Below, one piece after another: positions 37,983 through 46,918 of a stretch of 64,000 bases of DNA. Numbering within the stretch: position 1 is the first letter of the stretch; each line of letters opens with the position of its first letter. Made by a program: the position numbers and the translations under genes. The stretch spans positions 1 to 64,000 of the forward strand of contig JACKER010000013.1 of assembly GCA_020632925.1 (NCBI GenBank). The letters are read 5' to 3'. The notes below the pieces were generated by a model. The model did not search any database. It was not told the origin of the DNA and saw only the letters and a program-made list of their open reading frames with translations. The DNA is from Alphaproteobacteria bacterium (GTDB lineage: Bacteria; Myxococcota_A; UBA796; GCA-2862545).

Positions 37983-38935
37983 GCGCTCCTCCGGCGGGCG
38001 TCGGCCCGCTCCATCACGCGATCCACCAGGTTCGACTCCAACCGCGTGCCGTACAGACGATTCATCTCGCGGATCCCCGTCGGGCTGGTCACGTTGATCT
38101 CCGTCAACACCGTCCCGATCACGTCGATACCCACGAATACCATGCCCCATTCCCGCAGTGCGGGCGCGATCGCGTCGCAGATGGCCCTGTCGGTCGCCGT
38201 CAGCTCGCACGCGATCGTGGCGCCACCGGCGTGCATGTTGGCGCGGTGATCGGCGGCGTGCGGCACGCGCAGCATGGCGCCCACCGGCTCGCCGTCGAAC
38301 AGCAGGATGCGCTTGTCGCCGTCCACCACCTCGGGGACATAGGCCTGAGTGATGGCGTAGGTCCGGCCGTCCTGCGTGAGCAGCTCGGCGAGCGAGGGCA
38401 GGTTGCGGTCCTCGGCGTCGGTCACCACCACCCCGCGGCCACCGTTGCCGTCCCAGGGCTTGATCACCGAGCGCCCCGGCTGCTCGCGCACGAACCGCTT
38501 GATCCGCTCCACGTCGTTGGTGAGCAGGGTGGGCGGCTGGAGGTCCGGCCACTGCTGCTGGACCCACATCTTCTCGTTGAACAGCTTCAACCCGCGGGGA
38601 CCGTTCACGACGAGCGTGGACGGGGGCGCCATGTCGAGGAGGTACGTCGTGAAGATGTACGTCATGTCGAAGGGCGGGTCCTTCCGCATCCACACGACGT
38701 CGAAGTCGCCGAGATCCAGGTCCACGGGCGCCTCGACGTGGAAGTACGGGGCGTCCGCGGTCGTGCGCACCGGGGTCACGAGCGCGCGGGTGCGCCCGTC
38801 GCGCGCGTACAGCCGGTCGGGCGTGCACATCCAGGTGGGCAGGCCGCGATCGCTGCACTCCCGCATGGTGACGTACGTGCTGTCGCCGCGGACGTTGATC
38901 CGCTCCAGGGGGTCCATCACGAACAACGACCGCAT
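37979..38935 (-). CDS. gshB: Glutathione synthetase
   Basis: 318-aa ATP-grasp ligase joining gamma-glutamylcysteine and glycine to form glutathione, near the 316 aa of E. coli GshB. Visible motifs include FVMDPLERINVRGDST at the N-terminus, VWMRKDPPFD, NGPRGLKLFNEKM, KPWDGNGGRGV (ATP-grasp loop) and the C-terminal EINVTSPTGIREMNRL. ATG 38935 follows GGAGC; the longer frame to 38959 is less likely. No gshA is present in the window. Confidence 0.93.
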   Translation of the reverse strand: MRSLFVMDPLERINVRGDSTYVTMRECSDRGLPTWMCTPDRLYARDGRTRALVTPVRTTADAPYFHVEAPVDLDLGDFDVVWMRKDPPFDMTYIFTTYLLDMAPPSTLVVNGPRGLKLFNEKMWVQQQWPDLQPPTLLTNDVERIKRFVREQPGRSVIKPWDGNGGRGVVVTDAEDRNLPSLAELLTQDGRTYAITQAYVPEVVDGDKRILLFDGEPVGAMLRVPHAADHRANMHAGGATIACELTATDRAICDAIAPALREWGMVFVGIDVIGTVLTEINVTSPTGIREMNRLYGTRLESNLVDRVMERADARRRSA

Positions 38936-38972
38936 GACGTGCTCCGGGTTCGCCGGCAATCTATCCCCGGCG

Positions 38973-40298
38973 TCACTTGCCGATGCAGAAGCGCGCGAAG
39001 ATCGCGTCCAGCACGTCCTCGCGCAGATCCGCGCCCGTGAGCGCGTCCAGCTCGGCGACGGCGGACTCGACCCCGTCGGCGACCACCGCGGGACCAGCCT
39101 CCCAGTCCTGCGCCGCTGCCTCCAGGTGCCCGGCGAACGCGAGCAGGAGGTCCCGCTGCCGCGCCGAGGCCAGGAACAACCCCTCGCTCGGGGCTCCCCC
39201 GACGAGCTCGGCGACGATCGCGTCGCGGAGCGCGGGCAGCCCGTCCCCCCGCGCCGCCGAGACCGGGATCGCGCCGACGGCCACCGGATCGGGGGCGGCC
39301 TGGTCGACGCCGTTGAGCACCACGAGGCGACGCCGTCCGGCGGTGCGCTCGAGGATGCGGTCGGACAGCGGATCGGCGCGACCCGCCCGGAGCACGACGA
39401 CGAGCAGGTCTGCCTCGCCGACCAGACGCTCCGCGAGCGCCTGGCCCATCGCCTCCACCGGATCGTCGGTCGCCCGCTCGCCCGCGGTGTCCAGCAGCGT
39501 GACCTCGAGCGGACCGAGGCGACACCGCACCTCGAGCACGTCGCGGGTGGTGCCCGGGCGCTCGTGGACCAGCGCGCGCTCCCGGCCGAGCAGCGCGTTG
39601 AACAGCGAGCTCTTGCCAGCGTTCACGACCCCGACCAGGGCCACCCGCGCCCCGTCCACCAACGCACGACCCGCGGCGAAGGTGGAGGCCAGGGCACGGG
39701 AGCGCTCGGCCGACTCCAGCAGCGCGCCGCGCACCGCCTCGTCGCTCTTCAGCAGGAGCTCGTCGCCGGGCCAGTCGATCCGCGCCTCGAGCTCGGCCAG
39801 CGCGTCGATCGCGAGCGCGCGCAGCTCGGCGAGCACGTGTCCCAACGTCCCGTCCATCCCGGCCCGGGCGACGCGCAGGCCCTCGGGACCGGTCGCGCGG
39901 ATCACCTGGTCCACGGCTTCGGCCTCGACCAGATCCATCCGACCGGCGAGCACCGCGCGCCGGGTGAACTCCCCCGGAGGCGCGATCCGGGCGCCGGCGG
40001 TCACGAGGGCCGAGAGCAGCCGCTCGACCAGGAGCGGGTTGCCGTGGACGGACAGCTCGCAGAGGTCCTCGCCGGTCAGCGTGCCCGGACCCCGGCGGAG
40101 CCAGGCCACGCCGTCGTCGAAGCAGCCGCCCTCGTCGGAGACCAGGACGCGGCGCGGGGGTCCCGGCCGCAGCGGCGAGCCGTCGAGACGGCGGACCACG
40201 CGGTCCAGCACGTCCGACAGCCCGTCGCCCGTGAGTCGCACGGTGGCGAGCGCGCTCCGCCCCGGCGCGGTGGCCGGAGCGACGACCACGCTCGTCAC
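38973..40298 (-). CDS. mnmE: tRNA modification GTPase MnmE
   Basis: 441-aa GTPase that, with MnmG, installs the (carboxymethyl)aminomethyl group on wobble uridine 34 of several tRNAs. The N-terminal tetrahydrofolate-binding domain starts TSVVVAPATAPGRSALATVR. The G domain has GVVNAGKSSLFNALLG (G1), DTAGERATDD (G3) and LNGVDQ (G4). The essential C-terminal CIGK is intact. It lies 7 bp downstream of jag in the conserved oriC cluster; its partner mnmG lies at the other end of the window, on the far side of the origin. Confidence 0.95.
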   Translation of the reverse strand: MTSVVVAPATAPGRSALATVRLTGDGLSDVLDRVVRRLDGSPLRPGPPRRVLVSDEGGCFDDGVAWLRRGPGTLTGEDLCELSVHGNPLLVERLLSALVTAGARIAPPGEFTRRAVLAGRMDLVEAEAVDQVIRATGPEGLRVARAGMDGTLGHVLAELRALAIDALAELEARIDWPGDELLLKSDEAVRGALLESAERSRALASTFAAGRALVDGARVALVGVVNAGKSSLFNALLGRERALVHERPGTTRDVLEVRCRLGPLEVTLLDTAGERATDDPVEAMGQALAERLVGEADLLVVVLRAGRADPLSDRILERTAGRRRLVVLNGVDQAAPDPVAVGAIPVSAARGDGLPALRDAIVAELVGGAPSEGLFLASARQRDLLLAFAGHLEAAAQDWEAGPAVVADGVESAVAELDALTGADLREDVLDAIFARFCIGK

Positions 40299-40305
40299 GT
40301 CTCGA

Positions 40306-41442
40306 TCACTCCGCCGAGTCGGGGATGATCTGGACGTACTTCACGAGGCGACCGTCGTCGCCCTTGCGCTCCTCGGACTGGCTCTGGACACCGTCGATCT
40401 CGGACACCTCGAGGTGCACGATGCGGCGGTCGAAGCTGTTGAGCTCGAGGTTGATCGTGATGGTCTGGCCGGTCTCGGCAGCCTTCTCGGCGGCGCGACG
40501 AGCCAGCGCGCGGAGCTTGTCCTCGGGGTACCGGCCCTTCTCGCCACCGCGGTCACCCCGGTCCCGGCCGCGGCCGCCCCGGTCCCGATCCCGATCCCGG
40601 TCCCGACCGCGCCGATCCCCGCGATCCCCGCGGTCGCTGCGCTCCCCACGCTCCCTCGGAGCGCGATCCTCGCGGGGACGGTCGTCGCCCACGTCGACGT
40701 CCACCGTCAGCTCGCGATCGGGGAAGGCGCGCTGGAGCGCCAGGGACAGGAGGTGCCGGATCGAGCCCAGCGTCGCGCCGCGCTTGCCGACGATCCGACC
40801 GGCGCGCTCCGCCTTGATCGCGAGGTGGACGCGCTCGTCGGAGCCCGTGCCCACCACGGTCCCCTCGACGTCCATCAGCTCGAGCAGCGTGGTGAACCAG
40901 GCCTGCGCGAAGTCGCTCGCGTCCGTCGGGCCCGCCTCGGCGCCACGGAGCGTCTCGGGCTTGCCGCCGTCGCGATCGCCGCGGTCGCCGCGGTCCTCGC
41001 GGTCCCCACGGTCGCTGCGCTCGCGCCGATCCCCACGGTCCCCACGGTCCCCACGATCGCGGTCGCCGCGCTCACCGCGCTCGGGCCGGTCGGAGCGGCG
41101 ACGACGGTGCTTGCGGCCGTCGTCCTCACCGGAGGCCTCCGCGCCCTCGTCGGAACGATCCTGCTGCGGCGGGCGCTCGCGCTTCGGCGCCGGGGGCGGG
41201 GCCTCGCTCACCTCGCGCCCCGAGTTCCACGCGATCACCGCCACCGTCCGACGCGCCACCGAGGCGCCGGTCGAGCTGCGGAAGTGCGACAGGTCCATCT
41301 TGTAGTCGAGCTGGGACGGGTGCAGTCCGAGCTCCTTCGCGGCCGCGGCGACGGCGATCTTGAGGTCCGCGCCCTCGGCGGACACGGTGGCGACGCCCTC
41401 GGGGGCCGTCCGACTGGGCGCCGCGATTCCTGTGCTGTTCAT
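40306..41442 (-). CDS. jag: Jag/KhpB RNA-binding protein with RGD-rich linkers
   Basis: 378-aa protein in the invariant position between yidC and mnmE. Residues about 15-55 are a Jag_N-like domain (LKIAVAAAAKELGLHPSQLD). A KH domain follows in the middle (AGRIVGKRGATLGSIRHLL, with the GxxG loop) and an R3H domain closes the protein (DRRIVHLEVSEIDGVQSQS). Two long Arg/Gly/Asp-rich low-complexity tracts flank the KH domain, each built of DRGDRGD-type repeats. Usual Jag proteins are 200-250 aa, so these tracts explain the extra length. It binds RNA in the cytoplasm. Confidence 0.88.
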   Translation of the reverse strand: MNSTGIAAPSRTAPEGVATVSAEGADLKIAVAAAAKELGLHPSQLDYKMDLSHFRSSTGASVARRTVAVIAWNSGREVSEAPPPAPKRERPPQQDRSDEGAEASGEDDGRKHRRRRSDRPERGERGDRDRGDRGDRGDRRERSDRGDREDRGDRGDRDGGKPETLRGAEAGPTDASDFAQAWFTTLLELMDVEGTVVGTGSDERVHLAIKAERAGRIVGKRGATLGSIRHLLSLALQRAFPDRELTVDVDVGDDRPREDRAPRERGERSDRGDRGDRRGRDRDRDRDRGGRGRDRGDRGGEKGRYPEDKLRALARRAAEKAAETGQTITINLELNSFDRRIVHLEVSEIDGVQSQSEERKGDDGRLVKYVQIIPDSAE

Positions 41443-41476
41443 CCGGTACTCCTGCGCATCGTCCGCGATGCGTTCC

Positions 41477-43168
41477 TTAGAAAGGGACGGCGGGGGCTGG
41501 CGCCGAGGCACCGCCGATCGACCGCCTGATGATCCACTGCTGGAGGATCGAGAGGGACATGTTGACGAGCATGTAGACACCCAGCCCGGACGGCGAGGTG
41601 AAGAAGAACAGGCCGAACATCAGCGGCATGACCTTGAGGACCGCCTGCTGGGCGGGCTCCATGTTCGCCGGCGGCGTCGAGAGCCGCTGCTGGCCCCACA
41701 TCAGGAGCATGACCGCGAGCGGCAGCACGATGTACGGATCGGGCGACGACAGGTCCTTCAGGTAGAGGAAGCCCTCCTGGTAGAACTCCACGTTCGTCAG
41801 GAGCGACTGGTACAGCGCGAAGAACACCGGCATCTGCACGAGCATCGGCAGGCAGCCGGCCACCGGGTTCGCCTGGTGGGTCGACATGACCTCCATCACC
41901 AGCCGGTTCATCTCGGTGGGGTTGTCGGCGTACTGCTCGCGGATGCGGTTCAGCTCCGGCTGGATCTCCTGCATCTTCTGCGCGGCCTTCATCGCCGAGT
42001 GCGTCATCGGGAAGAAGGCGAGCTTGATGAGCAGGGTCAGCAGGATGATCGAGGTGCCCCAGGAGCCCGTCCAACCGTGGAACAGGTGGAGCACCCACAC
42101 GAGCGGCTTGCCGAAGAACGCGAACCAGCCGAGATCGACGACCCGCTCGAGGGTGGGGTCGACCGCCGCGAGCTGCGCGAGGTGGTTCTCACCCGCAAAG
42201 ACCCGCGAGGACCAGACCAGGCTCTCGCCGCCCGACAGCGCGACCTGCTTCGACTGGACGGGGCCGTCGATCGCATCGTCGCCCTCACCCACGCGCTCGA
42301 ACCGGAGCTCGCCGCGATCGGCCTGGTCGGGCAGGACGTAGAACCCGAAGTACCGATCGGAGATCCCGTACCAGGAGACCGGCCCCTCGAGCTCGATGCG
42401 GCGCTCGTCGTCGGTGAGCTTCGTGCTGGCGCGGACGCAGCCCGCACCGAGCGCCCCGCCGTACTTCAGGGTGTCGTCCACCAGCGCCGTGGGCTGGAAC
42501 TGGCTCGCGTACCGCCCGCCCGACTTGGCAGCGACGTGGTCGAGCACGGCCGTCCACACGTCACCCGACCAGGTCTGCCCGCTGGTGTTGGTCCAGGTCG
42601 TGACGACGTCGATCGTGCAGGCCTCGCCGTCCACGTGCTCACGGATCCGCTGCTCGATGCGGATCCCGGCGCGCTGGCCGACCAGGGTCACGTCGCCCGG
42701 TCCCGCCTGCGTCAGCTGCATGCGGGTCGGGGTCTCGGTCGGCCCGTCGCCCACACCGCTCCGGAGGGCCATCGCGCGCTCGTGGAGGAGCACCGCGGGA
42801 CCGGGATCGCCGCCATACGGCTGCCACGGACCCTCGCTCTGACCCGTCACCTTCCCGAGCAGCCAGGTGTAGATCGGGGTGACGTGGAACGGACCGAGCT
42901 CGTCGGGCAGCGTCAGGTCGTGGAGGTACCCACCGTCGTTCGAGAGCTTCCCGACGGTGCCGCACGCGACGAAGTCCACCGTCTGCAGCGGGACGTCGCT
43001 CGCGACCTCCGTGGGCGGGGCCACGGGCGCCGGGGCCACGGGCGTCGGCTCCTCCACGACGTCGGGGACGAGCGGCTCGTCGGCCGGCTGCGGCTTCCCA
43101 CGCAGGCCGAGCCAGGCGTAGTAGATGCCGAGCGAGAGCACGACGGCGATGACGGTCCTACGGTCCAT
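41477..43168 (-). CDS. yidC: Membrane protein insertase YidC
   Basis: 563-aa inner-membrane insertase of the Gram-negative type. It has an N-terminal TM (RRTVIAVVLSLGIYYAWLGL), a large periplasmic domain (about 60-340) and a C-terminal five-helix Oxa1 core with WGTSIILLTLLIKLAFFPM, the conserved positively charged groove region and GCLPMLVQMPVFFALYQSL. It inserts membrane proteins alone or with SecYEG. It lies between rnpA and jag as in most bacteria. The large periplasmic domain supports a diderm host. Confidence 0.95.
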   Translation of the reverse strand: MDRRTVIAVVLSLGIYYAWLGLRGKPQPADEPLVPDVVEEPTPVAPAPVAPPTEVASDVPLQTVDFVACGTVGKLSNDGGYLHDLTLPDELGPFHVTPIYTWLLGKVTGQSEGPWQPYGGDPGPAVLLHERAMALRSGVGDGPTETPTRMQLTQAGPGDVTLVGQRAGIRIEQRIREHVDGEACTIDVVTTWTNTSGQTWSGDVWTAVLDHVAAKSGGRYASQFQPTALVDDTLKYGGALGAGCVRASTKLTDDERRIELEGPVSWYGISDRYFGFYVLPDQADRGELRFERVGEGDDAIDGPVQSKQVALSGGESLVWSSRVFAGENHLAQLAAVDPTLERVVDLGWFAFFGKPLVWVLHLFHGWTGSWGTSIILLTLLIKLAFFPMTHSAMKAAQKMQEIQPELNRIREQYADNPTEMNRLVMEVMSTHQANPVAGCLPMLVQMPVFFALYQSLLTNVEFYQEGFLYLKDLSSPDPYIVLPLAVMLLMWGQQRLSTPPANMEPAQQAVLKVMPLMFGLFFFTSPSGLGVYMLVNMSLSILQQWIIRRSIGGASAPAPAVPF

Positions 43169-43240
43169 CTGGGGGCGCTCCAGGCACGAGCCCGCCCCGA
43201 GCGGACACCCGGCGACGAACGAAGTGGTCGGAGACCGTAC

Positions 43241-43579
43241 TCACGCGCCCACCTCTCGCAAGACCCCCAAGGCGTGGTCGACCTCGGCGGACAAGGCGGC
43301 ATGACCCGCGGTGGCAGCGGAAGCGCGGGCGATGAACACCACGTCCCGCGCGGGAACACCCGCCATGTGGTGGCGGATCGCGTCGCGGATCCAGCGCTTC
43401 ACCCGGTTGCGTACCACCGCGTTGCCCACCTTTCGACTGACCGCGAGGCCGAACCTCGGACCGTCGAGCCCGTTGGTCGCGTGCACGACCACGAGGTGCC
43501 GACCCTGGATCCGTCGACCCGTCCGCTGGACCCGGTCGTAATCCCGGGTGCGGCGGAGTCGACGGTCGAAGGGAATCAG
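43241..43579 (-). CDS. rnpA: Ribonuclease P protein component, non-canonical start
   Basis: About 112 aa, the basic protein subunit of RNase P that helps the RNA process tRNA 5' ends. The RNR motif is present in LAVSRKVGNAVVRNRVKRW, and the N-terminus (PFDRRLRRTRDYDRVQRTG) aligns with known RnpA starts. No ATG, GTG or TTG occurs nearby in frame. The best candidates are CTG at 43579 (overlapping the rpmH stop as CTGA) or ATT at 43576. The frame also stays open through rpmH, so a longer product overlapping rpmH, as described in Thermus, is possible. Confidence 0.85.
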   Translation of the reverse strand: MIPFDRRLRRTRDYDRVQRTGRRIQGRHLVVVHATNGLDGPRFGLAVSRKVGNAVVRNRVKRWIRDAIRHHMAGVPARDVVFIARASAATAGHAALSAEVDHALGVLREVGA

Positions 43580-43731
43580 TGCCGCTTGCTCGGGGCGGTC
43601 GGGCAGAGCCGCTTCCGGCCCTTCTGCCGACGACGGGACAGGACGTTGCGGCCACCCGGGGTGGACATCCGAGCGCGGAAGCCGTGCGTGCGGCGGCGGC
43701 GGATCTTGGACGGCTGGTACGTGCGCTTCAT
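43576..43731 (-). CDS. rpmH: 50S ribosomal protein L34
   Basis: 51-aa very basic protein starting MKRTYQPSKIRRRRTHGFRA, with the L34 signature RTHGFRARM and GRNVLSRRRQKGRKRL. ATG 43731 has GGAGGAGCCC just upstream. It lies between dnaA and rnpA, the universal order, and its stop overlaps the presumed CTG start of rnpA. The C-terminus is a few residues longer than the 44-47 aa common in the family. The 87-bp gap to dnaA should contain the rpmH promoter; no strong box stands out. Confidence 0.95.
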   Translation of the reverse strand: MKRTYQPSKIRRRRTHGFRARMSTPGGRNVLSRRRQKGRKRLCPTAPSKRH

Positions 43732-43818
43732 GGGCTCCTCCGTAAGGCCCGAAGACCGTGGGGCTATGACCCGGCCCGGTTATCCGGCCGTGGCACCGCG
43801 AGCAACCGGGCTGACGGA

Positions 43819-45147
43819 TCAGCCGCGTGTCTGCAGACTCTGCTCGATCAGGCGGACCTTGTACCCGAGATCGGGATCGTGGGCGAGCTCCTCCTGGACC
43901 TTGCGGAACCCGTGCTGGATCGTCGAGTGATCGCGATCCCCGAACTCGCGGCCGAGCTCCGGGAAGGACAGGCTCGTGTGGACGCGCGCGAGGTACATCG
44001 CGATGTGCCGCGGCCGCGTGAGCGTGCGGGTGCGCTTGGTCCCGGTGATGTCGGCGGCGCGCAGGTTGTGGAAGCGCGCGACGGCCTCGATGATCGCGGG
44101 GACCGTGACGTGGACGACGGGCGGGTCGAACACGCCCGGGAGGCGCTTGCGGGCCCACTCGAGCGTGACGGGCTCGTGGTAGAAGCTGTGGAGCGCGGAC
44201 AGCCGGTTGAGGATCCCCTCGAGCTCCCGGATGTTGCCCGCGACCAGGTTGGCGATCGCGTCCGCGAGGTCGTTCGGGACCATCAGGCGGTGGACGTCCG
44301 CCTTCTGGCGGAGGATCGCGAGCAGCGTCTCCTTGTCGGGCGCCTGCATGTCCGCGAGCAGTCCGCCCTCGAAGCGGGTGCGCAGCCGGGGCTCGAGCTT
44401 GTCGATGTTCTTGGGCTCCACGTCGGAGGTCAGCACGATCTGGCGCCCCGAGCCCTGCAGCGCGTTGAACGTGTGGAAGAACTCCTCCTGCGTGCGCTCC
44501 TTGCCCGACAGGAACTGCACGTCGTCCACCAGGAGCACGGTGGCCTGCTTGCGGTACTTGGCGCGGAAGTCCTCCATGCGCTTGTACTGCAGGCAGTTGA
44601 TCATCTCGTTCATGAACGCCTCGGCGGTCACGTAGACGACGCGCGCCGAGGCCGTGGTCGCGAGGACGCGGTTCGCGATCGCGTGCATCAGGTGCGTCTT
44701 GCCGAGGCCGGTCGCGCCGTAGATGAACAGCGGGTTGTAGTTGCGGGCCGGGTGGTCGGCGACGGCGGCAGCGGCGGCGTGCGCGAACTTGTTGCACTCG
44801 CCGATGACGAAGTTCTCGAAGGTCTGGTCCTCGTTGACCCCGATGCCGCGCGGCCGGGTCTCGAGGTGGGGCTCCCAGGGCCGGGGCTCCTCGCCCGTGG
44901 GCTCGTCGTGCCACGTGAGCTTGAGGTGGATCGGACCGCCCGTGGCGCGGGCGAGCTCCTCCTGGAGCCCGTCGAGGTAGTTCTCGGAGATCCAGTCCGC
45001 GTAGTAGCGGTTGGTGACCTCCACGAGCAGCGTGTCCGCGTCCGCGTGGACCGGTCGCGCTCCCTTGAGCCACACCTCGACGTCCTGGCTCCCGATGCGC
45101 GCGCGCATGCCGTCCAGGACGGACTCCCAAAGCCCGGCCAGCTCCAT
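43819..45147 (-). CDS. dnaA: Chromosomal replication initiator protein DnaA
   Basis: 442-aa AAA+ initiator that binds DnaA boxes and opens oriC. Domain I is at the N-terminus (LWESVLDGMRARIGSQDVEVW), followed by a short domain II linker. Walker A is GATGLGKTHLMHAI and Walker B LLVDDVQFL. Domain IV carries the DNA-binding signature REFGDRDHSTIQHGFRKV (usual DHTTV/STI). The ATG at 45147 abuts the intergenic origin. First gene of the leftward dnaA-rpmH-rnpA-yidC-jag-mnmE cluster. Confidence 0.97.
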   Translation of the reverse strand: MELAGLWESVLDGMRARIGSQDVEVWLKGARPVHADADTLLVEVTNRYYADWISENYLDGLQEELARATGGPIHLKLTWHDEPTGEEPRPWEPHLETRPRGIGVNEDQTFENFVIGECNKFAHAAAAAVADHPARNYNPLFIYGATGLGKTHLMHAIANRVLATTASARVVYVTAEAFMNEMINCLQYKRMEDFRAKYRKQATVLLVDDVQFLSGKERTQEEFFHTFNALQGSGRQIVLTSDVEPKNIDKLEPRLRTRFEGGLLADMQAPDKETLLAILRQKADVHRLMVPNDLADAIANLVAGNIRELEGILNRLSALHSFYHEPVTLEWARKRLPGVFDPPVVHVTVPAIIEAVARFHNLRAADITGTKRTRTLTRPRHIAMYLARVHTSLSFPELGREFGDRDHSTIQHGFRKVQEELAHDPDLGYKVRLIEQSLQTRG

Positions 45148-45529
45148 CGGCCCCTCGTCCTGCCCCCCGCGGGCAGGGCTGCGAGGCTATCCGAAACGAG
45201 GGGTGGCGTACAGGTGATCCCCAGGCCCCGGCCGAGCGGTTGTGGACAACCTTGTGGAACCCCTGCGAACCCGGCGGGACGAGCTGAGGAGAAACGGGGT
45301 GGCGCTCCACAGGTCCGACGATCCCCATGGTGAACCCTCGTCGCTCGCTCCCCACCCGTCCCCGCTCGGGACCCCGATCCCTCCATAGGCTCGTCCACAA
45401 CGATCCTGACGCCAGAACCATACGTATCTGCGATTTCCACAGGATTTCGCGACCCCTAGGGATCCTACGAGACCGATCCACCCGGAGGGTCGAACCACAT
45501 TAGAGTGGGCGCCCACGGAGTTGAACGCG
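45148..45529. other. oriC: Probable chromosomal replication origin (oriC)
   Basis: 382-bp intergenic region between divergent dnaA and dnaN. DnaA-box-like sites are TGTGGACAA (45241-45249, reverse of TTGTCCACA, one mismatch), TGTGGAACC (45253-45261, weak), CGCTCCACA (45303-45311, weak), TCGTCCACA (45391-45399, two mismatches) and ATTTCCACA (45433-45441, one mismatch). The right end (45410-45460) is locally AT-richer, a candidate unwinding element next to the last box. The region must also hold both promoters. The call rests on position and boxes. Confidence 0.75.
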
Positions 45530-46648
45530 ATGGATCTCTACATCGATCGGGACGAGCTCGGGCGCGGGCTCGCGCGCATCCAGGGCATCATCGAGCGCCG
45601 CAGCACGCATCCGCTGCTGTCCCACGTGCTGCTGCACGCCCGCGACGGCGGTCTCAGGATGACGGCGACCGACACCGAGGTGGCGTACATCGGGGATCTC
45701 TCCGCGAACGTCAGCCGGCCTGGTCAGCTGACGGTGGACGCCGCGAACCTGTTCCAGGTCGTCCGCTCGCTCCCAGAGGCGACGGTGCAGCTCACGTCCA
45801 CCTCGAACAAGCGGCTCGAGGTCCGGTCGGGTCGCTCGCAGTTCAAGCTGCCGGGCTCGGCGGCGGAGGACTTCCCCGCCCTGCCGGCCTTCGACGCGCG
45901 CGGCACCGCGAAGATGGCGGAGGGAGCGCTGCGGCGGTTGGTGGAGCAGACCGCGTTCTCGGTCGCGACCGACGACGTGCGGTACGGCCTGAACGGCGCC
46001 CACCTCGAGGAGGTCACGGCCGAGTCGGGCGAGAAGCGCCTCCGCATGGTGGCCACCGACGGTCATCGGCTCGCGTCGGCGGAGGCGCCGTTCGAGGGCA
46101 GCCTCGCCCTGAGCGCGCGGATGCTCGTCCCCCGCAAGGCGCTGGCGGTGATGCGCAAGCTGCTGGAAGGTGACGAGGATCAGGTGGAGATCGGCTTCGG
46201 CGACGGTGCGATCCGCCTGTCCCGCCCCGAGCAGACCTTCTGGTTCCGGCTGCTGGACGGGGAGTTCCCCGACTACCACGCGGTCGTCCCCACGGAGAAC
46301 AAGCACCGCGCCATGGCGCGTCGCGACGAGCTCGGCGCCGCCCTCAAGCGGGTGGGCATCCTCGTGCAGGACCGAGCGAGGGCCGTTCGGTTCGCGTTCT
46401 CCGAGACCGAGCTCGAGATCGAGGTCCAGAACGCCGATCGGGGTGAGGTCCGTGAGGTCGTCGCCATCGAGCTCGAGGGCGCGGCGATCCAGGTGGGCTT
46501 CAACGCGCGGTACCTCGCCGAGGTGATCGGCGTCCTGCGCGGTGACCGCGTCTCGCTGGAGCTGGCGCATCCGCTCGCGCCCTGCCTGGTCCGGGACTCG
46601 GATCACGACGACGCCTTCTTCGTCATCATGCCGATGCGCCTGGACTGA
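45530..46648 (+). CDS. dnaN: DNA polymerase III subunit beta (sliding clamp)
   Basis: 372-aa ring clamp that tethers DNA polymerase III to DNA. Typical N-terminus (DLYIDRDELGRGLARIQGIIERR...HPLLSHVLLHA), central ATDGHRLASAEAP, and C-terminal PLAPCLVRDSDHDDAFFVIMPMRL. I chose ATG 45530 over TTG 45521; a GGAG at 45517-45520 lies about 9 nt upstream of the ATG. It is transcribed away from dnaA across oriC, unlike the codirectional dnaA-dnaN of many bacteria. No recF follows. Confidence 0.96.
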   Translation: MDLYIDRDELGRGLARIQGIIERRSTHPLLSHVLLHARDGGLRMTATDTEVAYIGDLSANVSRPGQLTVDAANLFQVVRSLPEATVQLTSTSNKRLEVRSGRSQFKLPGSAAEDFPALPAFDARGTAKMAEGALRRLVEQTAFSVATDDVRYGLNGAHLEEVTAESGEKRLRMVATDGHRLASAEAPFEGSLALSARMLVPRKALAVMRKLLEGDEDQVEIGFGDGAIRLSRPEQTFWFRLLDGEFPDYHAVVPTENKHRAMARRDELGAALKRVGILVQDRARAVRFAFSETELEIEVQNADRGEVREVVAIELEGAAIQVGFNARYLAEVIGVLRGDRVSLELAHPLAPCLVRDSDHDDAFFVIMPMRLD

Positions 46649-46657
46649 CCGGAGCTC

Positions 46658-46789
46658 CTACAGGAAGGAGGCCACCACCACCGCTGCGACCAGGGCCAGG
46701 CCCAGCAGACCACCGAGCGTGGCGGAGAGGGCCAGACCCGTCCAGTTCAGCTGGGGCACGGGATTCGTCTGTTGGCTGGAGCGCTGCAT
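46658..46789 (-). CDS. Small single-TM protein
   Basis: 43-aa peptide starting at ATG 46789 (MQRSSQQTNPVPQLNWTG) after a GTGAGG ribosome-binding site. A soluble N-terminal 18 residues precede one TM helix (LALSATLGGLLGLALVAAVVVASFL) that ends the protein. It is convergent with dnaN and divergent from the glutaminase gene. No family recognised. The short size, start context and clean TM support it being real, but conservation is untested. Confidence 0.5.
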   Translation of the reverse strand: MQRSSQQTNPVPQLNWTGLALSATLGGLLGLALVAAVVVASFL

Positions 46790-46918
46790 GGGAGCCTCAC
46801 CAAGGTGCGCGATGGAGCTGGCCGACGCGATTTTTCTTCTAATACTCATAACACATGCTGCACGCCACCCGGTGACAGTCGGGTGAAAGTCCAAGATGGA
46901 CGCTGGAAGGGGGCGAGG

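Noticed and set aside
43580..45481. 746-aa minus-strand frame running from rnpA through rpmH and dnaA
   Set aside because: Only the rnpA part has homology. The rest overlaps rpmH and dnaA in another frame.
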